The notes below the pieces were generated by a model. It was given only the letters and a program-made list of their open reading frames with translations, searched no databases and was not told the DNA's origin. This document shows, one piece after another, positions 43,347 to 52,030 of a DNA stretch of 64,000 nt. Position 1 is the first letter of the stretch, and each line of letters starts with the position of its first letter. Source of the DNA: an uncultured Lachnospiraceae bacterium (GTDB taxonomy: Bacteria; Bacillota; Clostridia; Lachnospirales; Lachnospiraceae); assembly GCA_910587305.1 (NCBI GenBank), contig CAJUKV010000003.1, forward strand, positions 72,822-136,821, in the 5' to 3' direction. The position numbers and the translations under genes are program-made.

Positions 43347-43748
43347 ATGAAGCGGCTTAGAAAAACCGGATTGTTTCTTTTACTTGCGCCAATTGTATTC
43401 ATTATCGTTTTCATACTATATGAAATCTTTGGTATGTGCGTAAACCATCTTGCCACAAGACGCCGGACACAGGCGTTACAGGACGCTTTGGAAAGCAGTA
43501 TTCCGGATATCGAGTTTATAGACGTCTATTGGGAAACCGGGAACACATCGGGAACCGGTAATCACGTTGACTGCTTATCCTGCGTCACCTTTTCAACGCA
43601 AATGCCGGAACCTGAAATAAGGAGCAGACTGGCTGACTATTATGAATTTGATGAATGGAGCTGCCATATCAGTCAAACGGATACCGGAGATTATCTGTTT
43701 TATCTGAATACATCAGCTCCATTTCCGGACAATATCGAGGGGCATTAA
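43347..43748 (+). CDS. Small membrane-anchored protein of unknown function
   Basis: This 133-residue protein has one N-terminal transmembrane helix (residues 8-28, LFLLLAPIVFIIVFILYEIF), then a soluble domain of about 100 residues containing IPDIEFIDVYWETGNTSGTGNH, EIRSRLADYYEFDEWSC and DYLFYLNTSAPFPDNI. The domain looks alpha/beta and has three cysteines, which could form disulfides outside the cell. No family was recognised. ATGAGGACAAAGC gives a weak ribosome site. Confidence 0.6.
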   Translation: MKRLRKTGLFLLLAPIVFIIVFILYEIFGMCVNHLATRRRTQALQDALESSIPDIEFIDVYWETGNTSGTGNHVDCLSCVTFSTQMPEPEIRSRLADYYEFDEWSCHISQTDTGDYLFYLNTSAPFPDNIEGH

Positions 43749-43811
43749 TTTCCGGCAGATTGACCGCGCCTTATACGCACCCATTTCCCCTGTCGCCTCG
43801 CTGACAATGCC

Positions 43812-44088
43812 TTACTGCCGTATGGCATTGGGATAAATCCGTTCCGGCATTTTGTCGGTAAGCCACTCCACGGCAGTGGCCACCGCCATACTTTCCAAAA
43901 ACAGGAACATTGCATCATTTATAAGGTCCTGCAAAAACCGTCAGAAATGCTCCTGTAAAACCATATACAAAGCAAAACAGCCCTGAGGCAAAACCACGGT
44001 TTCTGAAATCCTTAACCCTTATGGTTGCAACCGCCGTCTCGGCCAGCCATGCCAAAAAAGAACAGGCAAAAAAGTATTCCAATTTCAT
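43812..44088 (-). pseudogene. Degraded PF06541 (CmpB-like) membrane protein gene
   Basis: From the ATG at 44088 the frame reads MKLEYFFACSFLAWLAE then TIRVKDFRNRGFASGLFCFVYGF, the opening blocks of PF06541, and stops at 43915. The family continues in another frame with FLFLESMAVATAVEWLTDK (the E-x-L-T block) to a stop at 43812. Part of the middle and all of the rest of the gene are missing. A complete relative is at 9906. Confidence 0.75.
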
Positions 44089-44100
44089 AAAATGTGTGGC

Positions 44101-44649
44101 TCATAACAGACACCTTTTCTCCCTGATTTTTTGTTTTATCATGGCAACGGTTTCTTCGATGGAACAATTCGTCGTATCTATCACATGATGTTCATAACAT
44201 CCTAGATCACAAAACTGCTCCCACATTGCCTCAACTATCTCTATATTGGTTTCCCTGCCCAATTTGGAACGTCCAACCGCCCTCTTCATGGTTTCCTGCC
44301 TGTTCGCCCGCAATACAATGTAATGTACCACATAATGATTCTGTGCGGCCTTTCTCCACGGCTTTAAAAACCACGGCCCTATAATTCCGTCTACAATCAC
44401 ATCATATCCGCCACGCGCATAACATTTTGCCGCTTCTAATAAGGCTTCAATCACAACCAAATTCTGCTCCTGAGATTCCGGCAGATGAGGAGAGAGAGCG
44501 CCTTTACTAAGATAGTGATAAAAATCATCCGTATGCATATGTACCGATTTTTCCAAATCTGATGTTTTCGCAGCAATTGACGCCGCCGTAGTTTTTCCGG
44601 TTCCCGGGCAACCCGTGATAATCACGATTCTTCCCTGTCCCATGTGCAT
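44101..44649 (-). CDS. AAA-type nucleotide kinase / zeta-like P-loop protein
   Basis: This protein of about 182 residues starts at 44649 or 44643 (AGGGAGAG upstream); a frame to 44718 has no ribosome site. It has a Walker A loop RIVIITGCPGTGKTTAAS, HMHTDDFYHYL with a D-D-F substrate motif, GYDVIVDGIIGPWFL, VLRANRQETMKRAVGRSK with a lid Arg region, and NTTNCSIEETVAMI-type ending. This is the chloramphenicol-phosphotransferase/gluconate-kinase/zeta-toxin type of P-loop kinase. The substrate is unknown. It is the downstream gene of a probable pair with the GNAT at 44753. Confidence 0.78.
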   Translation of the reverse strand: MHMGQGRIVIITGCPGTGKTTAASIAAKTSDLEKSVHMHTDDFYHYLSKGALSPHLPESQEQNLVVIEALLEAAKCYARGGYDVIVDGIIGPWFLKPWRKAAQNHYVVHYIVLRANRQETMKRAVGRSKLGRETNIEIVEAMWEQFCDLGCYEHHVIDTTNCSIEETVAMIKQKIREKRCLL

Positions 44650-44752
44650 CCAACTCTCCCTAAAATTTTTCTCTTTGCGTTTGCTTTTTTTGATTTGGTT
44701 TTGGCTTTTCATGGCCAAGGTGACTCATTTTCCCGTCCGGATAATTATTGAA

Positions 44753-45334
44753 CTATCCTATAAAATATCCCAAATCCAGACGCACTTCTTTTCTATCGAT
44801 GTCCCTGTTGGAATAACAGCAGCTGTCAAAGCCGATCAGCTCAAATCCCTCCTGCAGGTAAAAACTGATCGCCGGAACATTACAGGACTGCGTTTCTAAA
44901 ATAATTGCCCGTCTGTGTTCGGAAACTGCCTGCTGTTTTGCAATTCCCATTAACGCATGTCCAATTCCTTTTCTTCTCAGTTTTTCGTGCACCCAAAGCT
45001 CCGTAACCATCAGCCTGTTAGACCACTCTTCCGGACAGGTCTCAATACAGGCGACCAACTCCCGGCCGCCTTCCTTTTCCTCTACAATCCCCCATGCATC
45101 GGCCTTTTCCCAATGATCCTGATACAATTTATCCGGGAAATCGTATTCCTCCGGGTAATGGGAAATCGGTTCCTTTGATTTTGTTTTTACAAACTGTACG
45201 CTGACGCCCTTATCGTTCTTTTCTATTTTCACATTATAATATTCCTCTGTGGTATATCTCATTGGTATACGGGCATTTTTCCACTGTTCTTTTGGAAGAT
45301 GCGCTATTTTATGTTGTTCTGTATTCCTGTTCAT
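44753..45334 (-). CDS. GNAT acetyltransferase, streptothricin-acetyltransferase-like
   Basis: This 193-residue protein has a GNAT core: LMVTELWVHEKLRRKGIGHAL with acetyl-CoA-binding R-x-x-G-x-G/A, IILETQSCNVPAISFYLQEGF with the family's N-x-x-A-x-x-F-Y motif, and the ending FELIGFDSCCYSNRDI, which resembles SatA/YyaR-type streptothricin acetyltransferases. The N-terminal 75 residues also follow that subfamily (MRYTTEEYYNVKIEK). TAAGGAGGTTACAG is a perfect ribosome site. It may protect against an aminoglycoside-like compound; confirmation needs a test. Confidence 0.8.
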   Translation of the reverse strand: MNRNTEQHKIAHLPKEQWKNARIPMRYTTEEYYNVKIEKNDKGVSVQFVKTKSKEPISHYPEEYDFPDKLYQDHWEKADAWGIVEEKEGGRELVACIETCPEEWSNRLMVTELWVHEKLRRKGIGHALMGIAKQQAVSEHRRAIILETQSCNVPAISFYLQEGFELIGFDSCCYSNRDIDRKEVRLDLGYFIG

Positions 45335-45397
45335 CTGTAACCTCCTTACAAAAATTTTTGTTTCCTTTTTTGCATAATTTCTCTTAGGCGAATCCTT

Positions 45398-46468
45398 TCA
45401 CAGCTTTGCCCTTTCAAATTCTGCAAAATCTGCAAATCTTTTTATCTTTTCTCCGCTATCCGTAATTGTCCGGACAAAATCCTGCTCCACCCTTTTGGTC
45501 GTCTTGGTCAGTTTTTCCAAATCCTTATAGTTATACGATCCCAAAATATCGTAACATACCATCCCCTGTTCCCCTGCCGTTTCCTCAAACTCATTTTGCA
45601 GGCAGACAGCGGATAAAAATGCTAAGATAAAATTTCCGGTTTCCGCACAAACATATATTTTGTTAAAGGTAGAACTGATTTCCTCATATAATCTTGCCAA
45701 AAAGTAATAATCCGTGCTTTTGTTTGACGCTTCTTTTTCTGCCTTTTCTTCCTGCTTTTGTTCCTCCCCGGCCGGTTTTATTGCCGCAAAATCAGCAAAG
45801 GATTTTAAAAGATTATGAGAATGTATTTTGATATCCTCCATATTTTCCGATTTTATTACGTCTTCATATTCCCTGATAAAATCAGCAGGAATATTTTCAA
45901 ATCTATGTAAATCTTCATATTGTTTTTTCAGGCCAAAATGAAAATAATCCTGGTTATAGATGGCCACGGCATCCGCCAAAGCCATAATGATTCCCCCTGA
46001 CAAAAGGCGCGCTTTCATAAGCTTATTGCAATTCTTAAGCTGCGAATACAATTTACAGGCATGTACAAATTTTTCTTTTGCAATTTTTTTCGTATGGACA
46101 GGATCCTTTAAATTGTCCTGTAGCTTCTTCTGTAGATACTTAAATTTTTCTAATTCCTCCGCAGAATGACAGTACAATACTTTCACATCCCCAACGCATG
46201 GGATGAGTGTTTCTTTTAAGTTTGCAATTCCTTCCACTCGCTCCCAGCTCATAGGGAAAATATCATAGCCAATGTCCTGAATTATGAAATCCACTGCGAA
46301 CCGGTATCCCCTCTGTGTCCTTGGAATGAAATAGCAGTCTACGTCCGATTTTGCATTGGCCGTGCCATTCACATAAGATCCATATAACAAAATTAGCGCT
46401 ATATCCTCCGCATAATCCTTTTCAACGCGATTAGAAATCCAATTTATAATTTTATCATTGACTGTCAT
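45398..46468 (-). CDS. Nucleotidyltransferase-domain protein (aminoglycoside-nucleotidyltransferase-like)
   Basis: This 356-residue protein starts at the ATG at 46468; an open frame to 46609 runs through a repeat and is not used. Residues of about 22-50 hold the Pol-beta motif LILLYGSYVNGTANAKSDVDCYF (G-S-x(8)-S-D-x-D core). The rest is helical, with a charged linker (about 240-265, rich in E, K, Q) and a C-terminal helical domain of about 90 residues, similar to the KNTase/HEPN-type layout. It could modify a small molecule or an RNA. Its ribosome site, GCGGGGGTATAAGA, lies at the end of the 75-bp repeat. Confidence 0.72.
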   Translation of the reverse strand: MTVNDKIINWISNRVEKDYAEDIALILLYGSYVNGTANAKSDVDCYFIPRTQRGYRFAVDFIIQDIGYDIFPMSWERVEGIANLKETLIPCVGDVKVLYCHSAEELEKFKYLQKKLQDNLKDPVHTKKIAKEKFVHACKLYSQLKNCNKLMKARLLSGGIIMALADAVAIYNQDYFHFGLKKQYEDLHRFENIPADFIREYEDVIKSENMEDIKIHSHNLLKSFADFAAIKPAGEEQKQEEKAEKEASNKSTDYYFLARLYEEISSTFNKIYVCAETGNFILAFLSAVCLQNEFEETAGEQGMVCYDILGSYNYKDLEKLTKTTKRVEQDFVRTITDSGEKIKRFADFAEFERAKL

Positions 46469-46471
46469 TCT

Positions 46472-46546
46472 TATACCCCCGCATACCGCAAGCTGTGCTT
46501 GCGGTACTGCCACCAATAAGTAGTTTGGAAGTTTACTTCCAAACTT
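46472..46546 (-). repeat. 75-bp double-hairpin repeat, copy 1 (perfect pair with 53827-53901)
   Basis: It contains AGTTTGGAAGT / ACTTCCAAACT and GTACCGCAAGC / GCTTGCGGTA, then GCGGGGGTATAA. It is a base-for-base inverted copy of 53827-53901. One end gives the ribosome site of the gene at 45398; the other end gives the stop codon of the GNAT pseudogene. Confidence 0.92.
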
Positions 46547-47062
46547 ATACCCCCGCATATTCCATTGAACGCATCTGCATACTCCCGTCCAATTTCCTGA
46601 ACTTTCCATACCCCGTAAAATGCAGTCCGCACTTTTTCATAACATTTCCCGAAGCAAGATTCGGCTCGCAATGAGAGGAAGCAAATTTTCGCGCCCCCAA
46701 TTTATACGTGCATAATTCATCATCGCTTTTACCGCTTCCGTGGCATATCCCATTCCCCAGCAGTCATATCGGAAATTATAGCCAAATCCCCAGCTGTCTT
46801 TTGGAGAATCAAATCCAATATCACCGCTGCCAATCAGCTTTCCGTCCGAAATACGTTCAAAGCCAAAATAGTATGTGCTTGTATCCTCCTCCACGGAGGC
46901 AATCCATTCTCTTACCTGTTCAATGTCAGTATAAGTAGTGTAGACCATATACCTCGCCACTCTCTCATCGCCGACCCATTCAAAAACATCCTCCGCGTCG
47001 GCTATTTTTAGGGGGCGCAGCAATAAACGTTCCGTTCTGATTTCAATATCATGCATTATCAT
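46545..47062 (-). pseudogene. RimJ/RimL-like GNAT acetyltransferase with a frameshift
   Basis: The first frame (to 46637) gives a RimJ/L-type start, EIRTERLLLRPLKIADAEDVF, and GFGYNFRYDCWGMGYATEA (acetyl-CoA motif), but leaves the family at a run TTGGGGGCG near 46692. In another frame the family resumes at once: FASSHCEPNLASGNVMKKCGL, ending EYAGV at 46545. A single-base change in the run would restore about 170 residues. Either the gene is broken or the base call is in error. Confidence 0.75.
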
Positions 47063-47169
47063 ACCTCCCCTGCTCTTAATGTCATAAGTTCATCTTACCA
47101 CTTATATTTTTCTTTTACTATAAAAATATAGGTATAACTCTCTTTTAGTTAAAATAACCTGTCAGGAGC

Positions 47170-47208
47170 TTGACATATATTATCCTATATAGTACTATTT
47201 TATATAGG
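47170..47208 (+). promoter_or_regulatory. Promoter and probable MarR operator
   Basis: TTGACA (47170), 17-bp spacer and TACTAT (47193) form the promoter. CCTATATA (47184-47191) and TATATAGG (47201-47208) are a perfect inverted repeat around the -10, the usual place for autorepression by a MarR dimer. Confidence 0.65.
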
Positions 47209-47217
47209 AGGAAAAAG

Positions 47218-47661
47218 ATGGAAACGCAGGCAGGTTTTTTGATAACGCAGATTAAGCAGATAGGCGGGAGGGTATTTGACAAAATACTGCAAAAAGAAAA
47301 TATATGGGAATTTAACGGTGCTCAGGGTAAGATTCTGTATGTTCTCTGGCAGCATGACCACATTTCAATCATAGAATTGTCAAATCTTACGGGACTTGCC
47401 AACACTACCCTTACAAGTATGCTTGACAGAATGGAGGCGGCAGGGTTGCTGCGCCGTCTGTCTGACCCAAAAGACAGGCGCAAAAACCTTATTGCGCTGA
47501 CCGAAAAGGCAAGGCAGCTCAAAGAAAGATATGATAAGGTTTCACTGGAAATGCACCAGGTGTATTTCAAAAATTTCAGCACGGAGGAGATAATGGAATT
47601 TGAAAGCTATCTACGCAGGGTGCTGGACAACGTTAAGGAGGAAAATTCCTCTGCCCGCTGA
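47218..47661 (+). CDS. MarR-family transcriptional regulator
   Basis: This 147-residue protein starts at the ATG at 47218 after TAGGAGGAAAAAG. Its winged HTH reads NGAQGKILYVLWQHDHISIIELSNLTGLANTTLTSMLDRMEAAGLL in family order; RRLSDPKDRRKNLIALTEK is the wing with the D-x-R-x-x-R motif. Residues 1-30 and the last 40 form the dimer helices. It probably represses its own operon and the following flavin reductase gene, released by a small ligand or oxidant. Confidence 0.9.
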   Translation: METQAGFLITQIKQIGGRVFDKILQKENIWEFNGAQGKILYVLWQHDHISIIELSNLTGLANTTLTSMLDRMEAAGLLRRLSDPKDRRKNLIALTEKARQLKERYDKVSLEMHQVYFKNFSTEEIMEFESYLRRVLDNVKEENSSAR

Positions 47662-47732
47662 CAAGGACACCTATCGTGCGGGCATAGCAGGCATTTCTCT
47701 CCTGAAAACAAATAGGAGGAAGAATTGTAATT

Positions 47733-48311
47733 ATGAGTAAGATATCAAGACAGGCGACAAATGATTTTTGTCCCCAGACACTGTTTTTATATGGCACGTA
47801 TAAAGAGGACAAGACCCCCGATTTCGGTCTTTTCTGCTGGCTTAGCTACTGTTGGGACGGAGAAGCCGGCGTAATGATGTGCATAGGCGGAGAAAAGCTG
47901 ACAAAGGACAGAATAAAAGCGGGCAACATCTTCTCCGCAAATCTTGTCACGGAAAAACTGCTTCCCATGGCCGACTACCTTGGAAACAAATCCGGCTATG
48001 ACAGGGACAAAATGAATTTTAATGTTGACATCGGCAAAGGGGCTGTTCTGGACGTGCCCATCCTCACGGAAAGTCCCGTTAACTATGAATTGGAAGTTAC
48101 AAAAAGCATTCCTCTTGACGGAGGGGAAGTATTTTTGTGCAAGATGCGGAACGTACTTTATAACGAGGAGCTTATGGACGAAAAAATATCCGTGGGCGAA
48201 CGTTTAAGGAATATTGCCCCCATTAAAACCACCTGCAGCACATACTTTTCTTACACCGGTGAAGTTCTTGGCGCATGGGGCGAGCCCGGGAAAACATTTT
48301 TGCAAAAATAA
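47733..48311 (+). CDS. Flavin reductase / flavoredoxin-like family protein
   Basis: This 192-residue protein has the FMN-binding split-barrel of flavin reductase-like proteins: PQTLFLYGTYKEDKTPDFGL, CWDGEAGVMMCIGG, DRIKAGNIFSANLVTEKL and SGYDRDKMNF, in the usual strand order, and SPVNYELEVTKSIPLDGGEVFLC toward the end. It would bind FMN and act as a reductase or an electron carrier. AGGAGGAAGAATTG is a strong ribosome site. Following a MarR gene by 71 bp suggests a stress-induced quinone or flavin reductase. Confidence 0.82.
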   Translation: MSKISRQATNDFCPQTLFLYGTYKEDKTPDFGLFCWLSYCWDGEAGVMMCIGGEKLTKDRIKAGNIFSANLVTEKLLPMADYLGNKSGYDRDKMNFNVDIGKGAVLDVPILTESPVNYELEVTKSIPLDGGEVFLCKMRNVLYNEELMDEKISVGERLRNIAPIKTTCSTYFSYTGEVLGAWGEPGKTFLQK

Positions 48312-48342
48312 AACAAAAAAATTTTCAACTGTTCCTGCCATA

Positions 48343-49095
48343 TTATGGCCGATACTCGTTCAGAATATCGAGAATATCCTTCCGATATATGTTATCGTTC
48401 AGCACATCCCCATTTGGCGAAAAGCAGATTGCCCGAATATCGGATGGATTTTCGTCATATGGGCTCGCATATTCTACGGTATCATCAAAGTACTCACTCA
48501 AATACTTACTTGCGTTTCCTCTTGGGAAAATAACGTTTCCCGCTCCAATGGGAATTTTCAAATCAGTAAATTTGTCTAAGATTTCTCTCGTCTTTTTATT
48601 GTAAGGATTATCGTCCTCCCTGCTTACTAACCATGCCGGACTGAGTTTTACCGAAATGCCTGCGGCTAAAACACACTCTGCAAAATAAATGACCGGCTCA
48701 AGCGGTATCGTCTCCTGATGAAAGGCGTCAACCGATAAAAGGATTTTACAGACGCCGCTATCTGCAAGCATGTTCGCCACTTCCTTAATCCGCGTCTTAT
48801 CCTTTGAAAAAAAGCCGTTTGTAATGAGATCTCTGTTTTGTATTCCCATCGCTTTGGCCGTTCTATGTATCTCGCAAACCACCTCCGGGTAAAGCAGAGG
48901 CTCTCCGCCAAAAGTCATCAATGATTTAATCTGATAATTTTGACATACCTGGCGAATTGCTCTTGCGGCAGCATCCGCATGAATGTATTCTGAAAAAGAA
49001 GCATGATCTCCCTCGGAACAATGCTTACATTTCCCGGTACATGCCAGCGTAACTATAAATTCAATTCTATTTAAATTTTTTACATATTGATTCAT
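48343..49095 (-). CDS. Radical SAM protein of unknown substrate
   Basis: This protein of about 250 residues starts at 49095 or upstream at 49122. IEFIVTLACTGKCKHCSEG holds the CxxxCxxC iron-sulfur motif, followed by LMTFGGEPLLYPEVV (SAM-binding GGEP), RDLITNGFF, ILLSVDAFHQETIPLEPV and CFSPNGDVLND near the end. This is a minimal radical SAM of the peptide-modification/anaerobic activating type, without a SPASM cysteine set. No precursor peptide gene was found beside it. It is transcribed toward the flavin reductase gene. Confidence 0.8.
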   Translation of the reverse strand: MNQYVKNLNRIEFIVTLACTGKCKHCSEGDHASFSEYIHADAAARAIRQVCQNYQIKSLMTFGGEPLLYPEVVCEIHRTAKAMGIQNRDLITNGFFSKDKTRIKEVANMLADSGVCKILLSVDAFHQETIPLEPVIYFAECVLAAGISVKLSPAWLVSREDDNPYNKKTREILDKFTDLKIPIGAGNVIFPRGNASKYLSEYFDDTVEYASPYDENPSDIRAICFSPNGDVLNDNIYRKDILDILNEYRP

Positions 49096-49232
49096 AACAA
49101 ACCCTATTCCTTCTTTTATCATTTCTCTAAGCAACTGCAATTGTAAATTTGTATCTTATATATACCTTACCCCAAATGTAAAACCCACGCCTTCAGGCGC
49201 GGCAATTTCATTTTTCCACGCCATCATTTCTA

Positions 49233-49676
49233 TCAATGAATCAATTTCTTTGTAAAACAAATCACTCTGTTTGCTTCTTCAAATCCCATCTTTAAATGGA
49301 ATTTTAGACTATCTTCATTTACCAATTCACAATCGCTGGCAAACTCCGTGCACCCCTGTTCCTTTGCCCATTTCTGGCAGGCTTTCAGCATATCTTTAGC
49401 CAATCCTCTTTTTCTGTATTCCTCCACGACAAAAATCCCTTCCAGATATCCCACCGGACTGGAAGTTGTCCCTTCTACATAGTCATGCCTTAATCCGCAT
49501 TGTGCAAATCCAACCGCACATTCTTCCGATGTGGCAAGAAAAAAGACGCCGCTTTCTTTGCTTATGTAATCGTTAAACTCTTTTGCCAATTCTGCAATCG
49601 TATTTGATTTCCACATCCGCACTGCCAAACCTGCCAGCTCTTGCGCATCTGTTAAAGTGGCTTTTCTAATTGTCAT
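49233..49676 (-). CDS. AAC(6')-I-like aminoglycoside N-acetyltransferase
   Basis: This 147-residue GNAT protein reads AVGFAQCGLRHDYVEGTTSSPVGYLEGIFV then YRKRGLAKDMLKACQKWAKEQGC, EFASDCELVNEDSLKFHLKMGF and CFTKKLI in order. LRHDYVEGT-SSPVGYLEGI, A-K-E-Q-G-C-x-E-F-A-S-D and the N-x-x-S-x-x-F-H are those of AAC(6')-I enzymes (AAC(6')-Iz/If group), which acetylate the 6'-amine of aminoglycosides. AAGGAGAGACAAAG precedes the ATG. Resistance is plausible but unproven, and anaerobes already take up aminoglycosides poorly. Confidence 0.8.
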   Translation of the reverse strand: MTIRKATLTDAQELAGLAVRMWKSNTIAELAKEFNDYISKESGVFFLATSEECAVGFAQCGLRHDYVEGTTSSPVGYLEGIFVVEEYRKRGLAKDMLKACQKWAKEQGCTEFASDCELVNEDSLKFHLKMGFEEANRVICFTKKLIH

Positions 49677-49726
49677 TTTCTTTGTCTCTCCTTAATTTCT
49701 TCCAAAATCCGGGTTCCGGGCAATTT

Positions 49727-50074
49727 CTATAACAATTCTTCCCACTCATTTTCTTTAAAGCCCACAAGCACTTTATCATTGCTAACAATAATAGGGCGTT
49801 TCACAAGCATTCCATTGGTGGCAAGCAGTTTCAATTGCTCCTCTTCGCTCATTAGCGAAAGCTTGTTTTTTAATTCCATTTCTTTATAGATGAGTCCGCT
49901 TGTGTTGAAAAATTTTTTGAGCGCAAGGCCGCTCTTTTGATGCCATTCCTTTAATTCTTCATATGACGGATTGTTCTCCGCAATATGTCGCTGCGTATAT
50001 TCTAAATTGTGTCCGTCCAGCCACTTCTTCGCTTTCTGACATGTGGAACATTTTGGATAATATATAAATAACAT
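49727..50074 (-). CDS. ArsC/Spx/YffB-family thioredoxin-fold protein
   Basis: This protein of about 115 residues starts at the ATG at 50074 (GGAGAAG upstream); a GTG at 50083 is possible. MLFIYYPKCSTCQKAKKWLD carries the CxxC active site (Cys 9 and 12 of this start), HIAENNPSYEELKEW, NTSGLIYKEMELKNKL and VKRPIIVSNDKVLVGF with the conserved R-P. This is the arsenate reductase-like family (YffB/Spx group). Without the arsenate-specific Arg set a role in thiol redox is at least as likely as arsenate reduction. Confidence 0.85.
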   Translation of the reverse strand: MLFIYYPKCSTCQKAKKWLDGHNLEYTQRHIAENNPSYEELKEWHQKSGLALKKFFNTSGLIYKEMELKNKLSLMSEEEQLKLLATNGMLVKRPIIVSNDKVLVGFKENEWEELL

Positions 50075-50387
50075 CTTCTCCACTTCCTTTCGTTCTTGCT
50101 CAGACTTTTCAAAAAATTTCCCTGCCTGCTGTTAGTTATCCCCCAACTCTGTCCGATCATCTCTCCCGGATTTTCCATTGCATTTTTATGAAATCCGAAC
50201 CTCATGCTTTGCATTAGATTTTAACAGTTTACCAGTTCTTTTTCAACCGGCCGTTCAAATCTTCCTTCTCTTTTGCCGATTAAGAAGCAAAAATATTTAT
50301 GCTGAAAATTGATTTTACTTCCGTCAAATTCGGCGCCCCGGATATGGAATAAAACCACAGCGCCCGCTGGCAGCCGGTACCGCCCGA
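50075..50387. other. Intergenic region, no gene recognised
   Basis: The 313-bp gap between the ArsC-like and SPL-like genes contains an open stretch of about 35 codons on the reverse strand (ending ERPVEKELVNC) but no recognisable protein, start site or repeat. It could be debris. Confidence 0.35.
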
Positions 50388-51281
50388 TTACCTTTGATTT
50401 AATTTAGCTTCTACCAACTCCTTATGGTAAAAATAGTTGATATGTTTTACCGAGTGTAAAGCGCAATACTCCTCAATTTCAGCTGAAAGAGCATTCCAAA
50501 AGTTCATGTTCCCATTTATATAGATATCATCATACAGTTCCGTAAACTGTGGGAAGACGTTTTTTATGTAGCTGAGAATATCCTGTTTATAACCCCCGCG
50601 CAGGTTCAAATTTTCAAACCAGTATTCGTCCACATATCTATGCGTTTTTTCTATTATTTCCCGATAGTCCGTTATTCCCGGAAAGATAGGCGACATAAAC
50701 AACACGGTATATATGCCGTTCTCATGCAGTGTTTCCAGTGTTTCAAGCCATTTCCCGATACTGCTGGCATGGTCCATATCGTTTTTAAACCGTTCATTCA
50801 ATGTATTGACCGAAACCGAAACTTTCAAATTTTTACACTGCTTTAGTAAGTCAATATCCCTTAAAATCAGATGGGATTTCGTTGAAATACTCAGCTCGCA
50901 ATCTATGAAAATTAACTGTTCCAATATCTTCCGTGTACTTTTGTACTTTTCCTCAAGCGGATTATAGCAGTCCGTCACAGAGGACAGAAAGACGGACTTC
51001 CCCTGCAGTTTCTTTTTGCTAATGGGTTTATCGCACTGCTTAACGTCAATAAAGCTCCCCCATTCCTCTTTATGATTTGTGAACCGCTTCATAAAACAGG
51101 CGTAACAATATCTGCATCCGTGAGGGCAGCCTACATAAGGATTTATCACATAATCGCTTGCCGGAAGGTTTGATTTTGTAACCAGATCCTTTACCGCAAC
51201 CACATTTTCCACCATTGCAGGCCTGTCTATGGAGGCTTTAAAAGTCTCACGAAACTGTATAAGGTTCTCTTTCACTTCCAT
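50388..51281 (-). CDS. SPL-family radical SAM protein (spore-photoproduct-lyase-like)
   Basis: This protein of about 297 residues starts at the ATG at 51281, directly after a hairpin repeat giving GGGGGATAGGA; a frame to 51431 is not supported. It has VINPYVGCPHGCRYCYACFMKRF with the CxxxCxxC cluster motif, FLSSVTDCYNPLEEKYKSTR, LSISTKSHLILRDIDLLKQ, SVSVNTLNERFKNDMD and a C-terminal segment WFENLNLRGGY. These are the blocks of SPL/Rv2578c-like DNA photolyase-type radical SAM proteins. The true reaction is unknown; the genuine SplB has a different C-terminal part. Confidence 0.83.
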   Translation of the reverse strand: MEVKENLIQFRETFKASIDRPAMVENVVAVKDLVTKSNLPASDYVINPYVGCPHGCRYCYACFMKRFTNHKEEWGSFIDVKQCDKPISKKKLQGKSVFLSSVTDCYNPLEEKYKSTRKILEQLIFIDCELSISTKSHLILRDIDLLKQCKNLKVSVSVNTLNERFKNDMDHASSIGKWLETLETLHENGIYTVLFMSPIFPGITDYREIIEKTHRYVDEYWFENLNLRGGYKQDILSYIKNVFPQFTELYDDIYINGNMNFWNALSAEIEEYCALHSVKHINYFYHKELVEAKLNQR

Positions 51282-51284
51282 TCC

Positions 51285-51328
51285 TATCCCCCGCATATCG
51301 TAAGCCATGCTTTCGATACTGTACCAAT
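51285..51328 (-). repeat. Shortened copy of the hairpin/ribosome-site repeat
   Basis: On the reverse strand GTATCGAAAGC-atg-GCTTACGATAT is followed by GCGGGGGATAGGA and the ATG of the SPL-like gene. It matches the second hairpin and ribosome site of the 75-bp repeat but not its first hairpin. Confidence 0.65.
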
Positions 51329-51399
51329 CAAAAACCCCGCGGCATTCGTCAAATGGATGCTTTGCATCCTTGCTTGCTCCTTTGTGCAAATATAAATTG

Positions 51400-51813
51400 C
51401 TATTTCCGATTCGGTTTTCTCTTAATAGCAAGCAGTTTCATATAATCATCGAATTCATCAGTATTGGCAGGTTCAAACATTACCCATTTCCCATCATGAT
51501 AGGTTTTTGCTTCATCATACTGCCTGCAAACGGTAGTAGAAAGAGTCTCCCTTATATCTTCAAATTTTGCTCTTTCCTCTTTCCCAAAGATAATCATAAA
51601 GCCAACACAATTGCTTTTGGCATACAGGCAGCAAAGTGTTTTACCGCCTCTACGATATTTATACTCGTAAGTCCAATTTTTGCCACCGGTATTCCATGAT
51701 CGTTCCATTTCGTATTTTTCATCAATGGCCAGACATAACCCTTGCCAGACTTCAAACAAAGACTGACCAAGCAATTCCACCATTACTGATTGAGACGGTA
51801 TATTTTCAAGCAT
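51400..51813 (-). CDS. DUF3788 family protein
   Basis: This 137-residue protein contains WNTGGKNWTYEYKYRRGGKTLCCLYAKSN in family position, VGFMIIFGKEERAKFEDI and CRQYDEAKTYHDGKWVMFEP, the blocks of DUF3788, a small protein family with no known function, likely of the SCP2 or YdhG-like fold. CGGAGGAAATTAA is an excellent ribosome site. It is upstream of the SPL-like gene and overlaps its long unused frame. Confidence 0.82.
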   Translation of the reverse strand: MLENIPSQSVMVELLGQSLFEVWQGLCLAIDEKYEMERSWNTGGKNWTYEYKYRRGGKTLCCLYAKSNCVGFMIIFGKEERAKFEDIRETLSTTVCRQYDEAKTYHDGKWVMFEPANTDEFDDYMKLLAIKRKPNRK

Positions 51814-52030
51814 TTAATTTCCTCCGTTTATTCAAAATCTGTTTTTCTAAGTATAACACACCAACTTCCATATCTTCAATTACATTCACCAGGTAAAATT
51901 TAGGTTAAATATCCTTAAAATCAGGTTAAACTTATAAAATAAAAATGAAGAGGAGCAGGAAATATCTGTTCCTTTTTGTGTTATTTTGATATAATCATTC
52001 TATAATAATTAGATCAAAGAGGTATGTATT

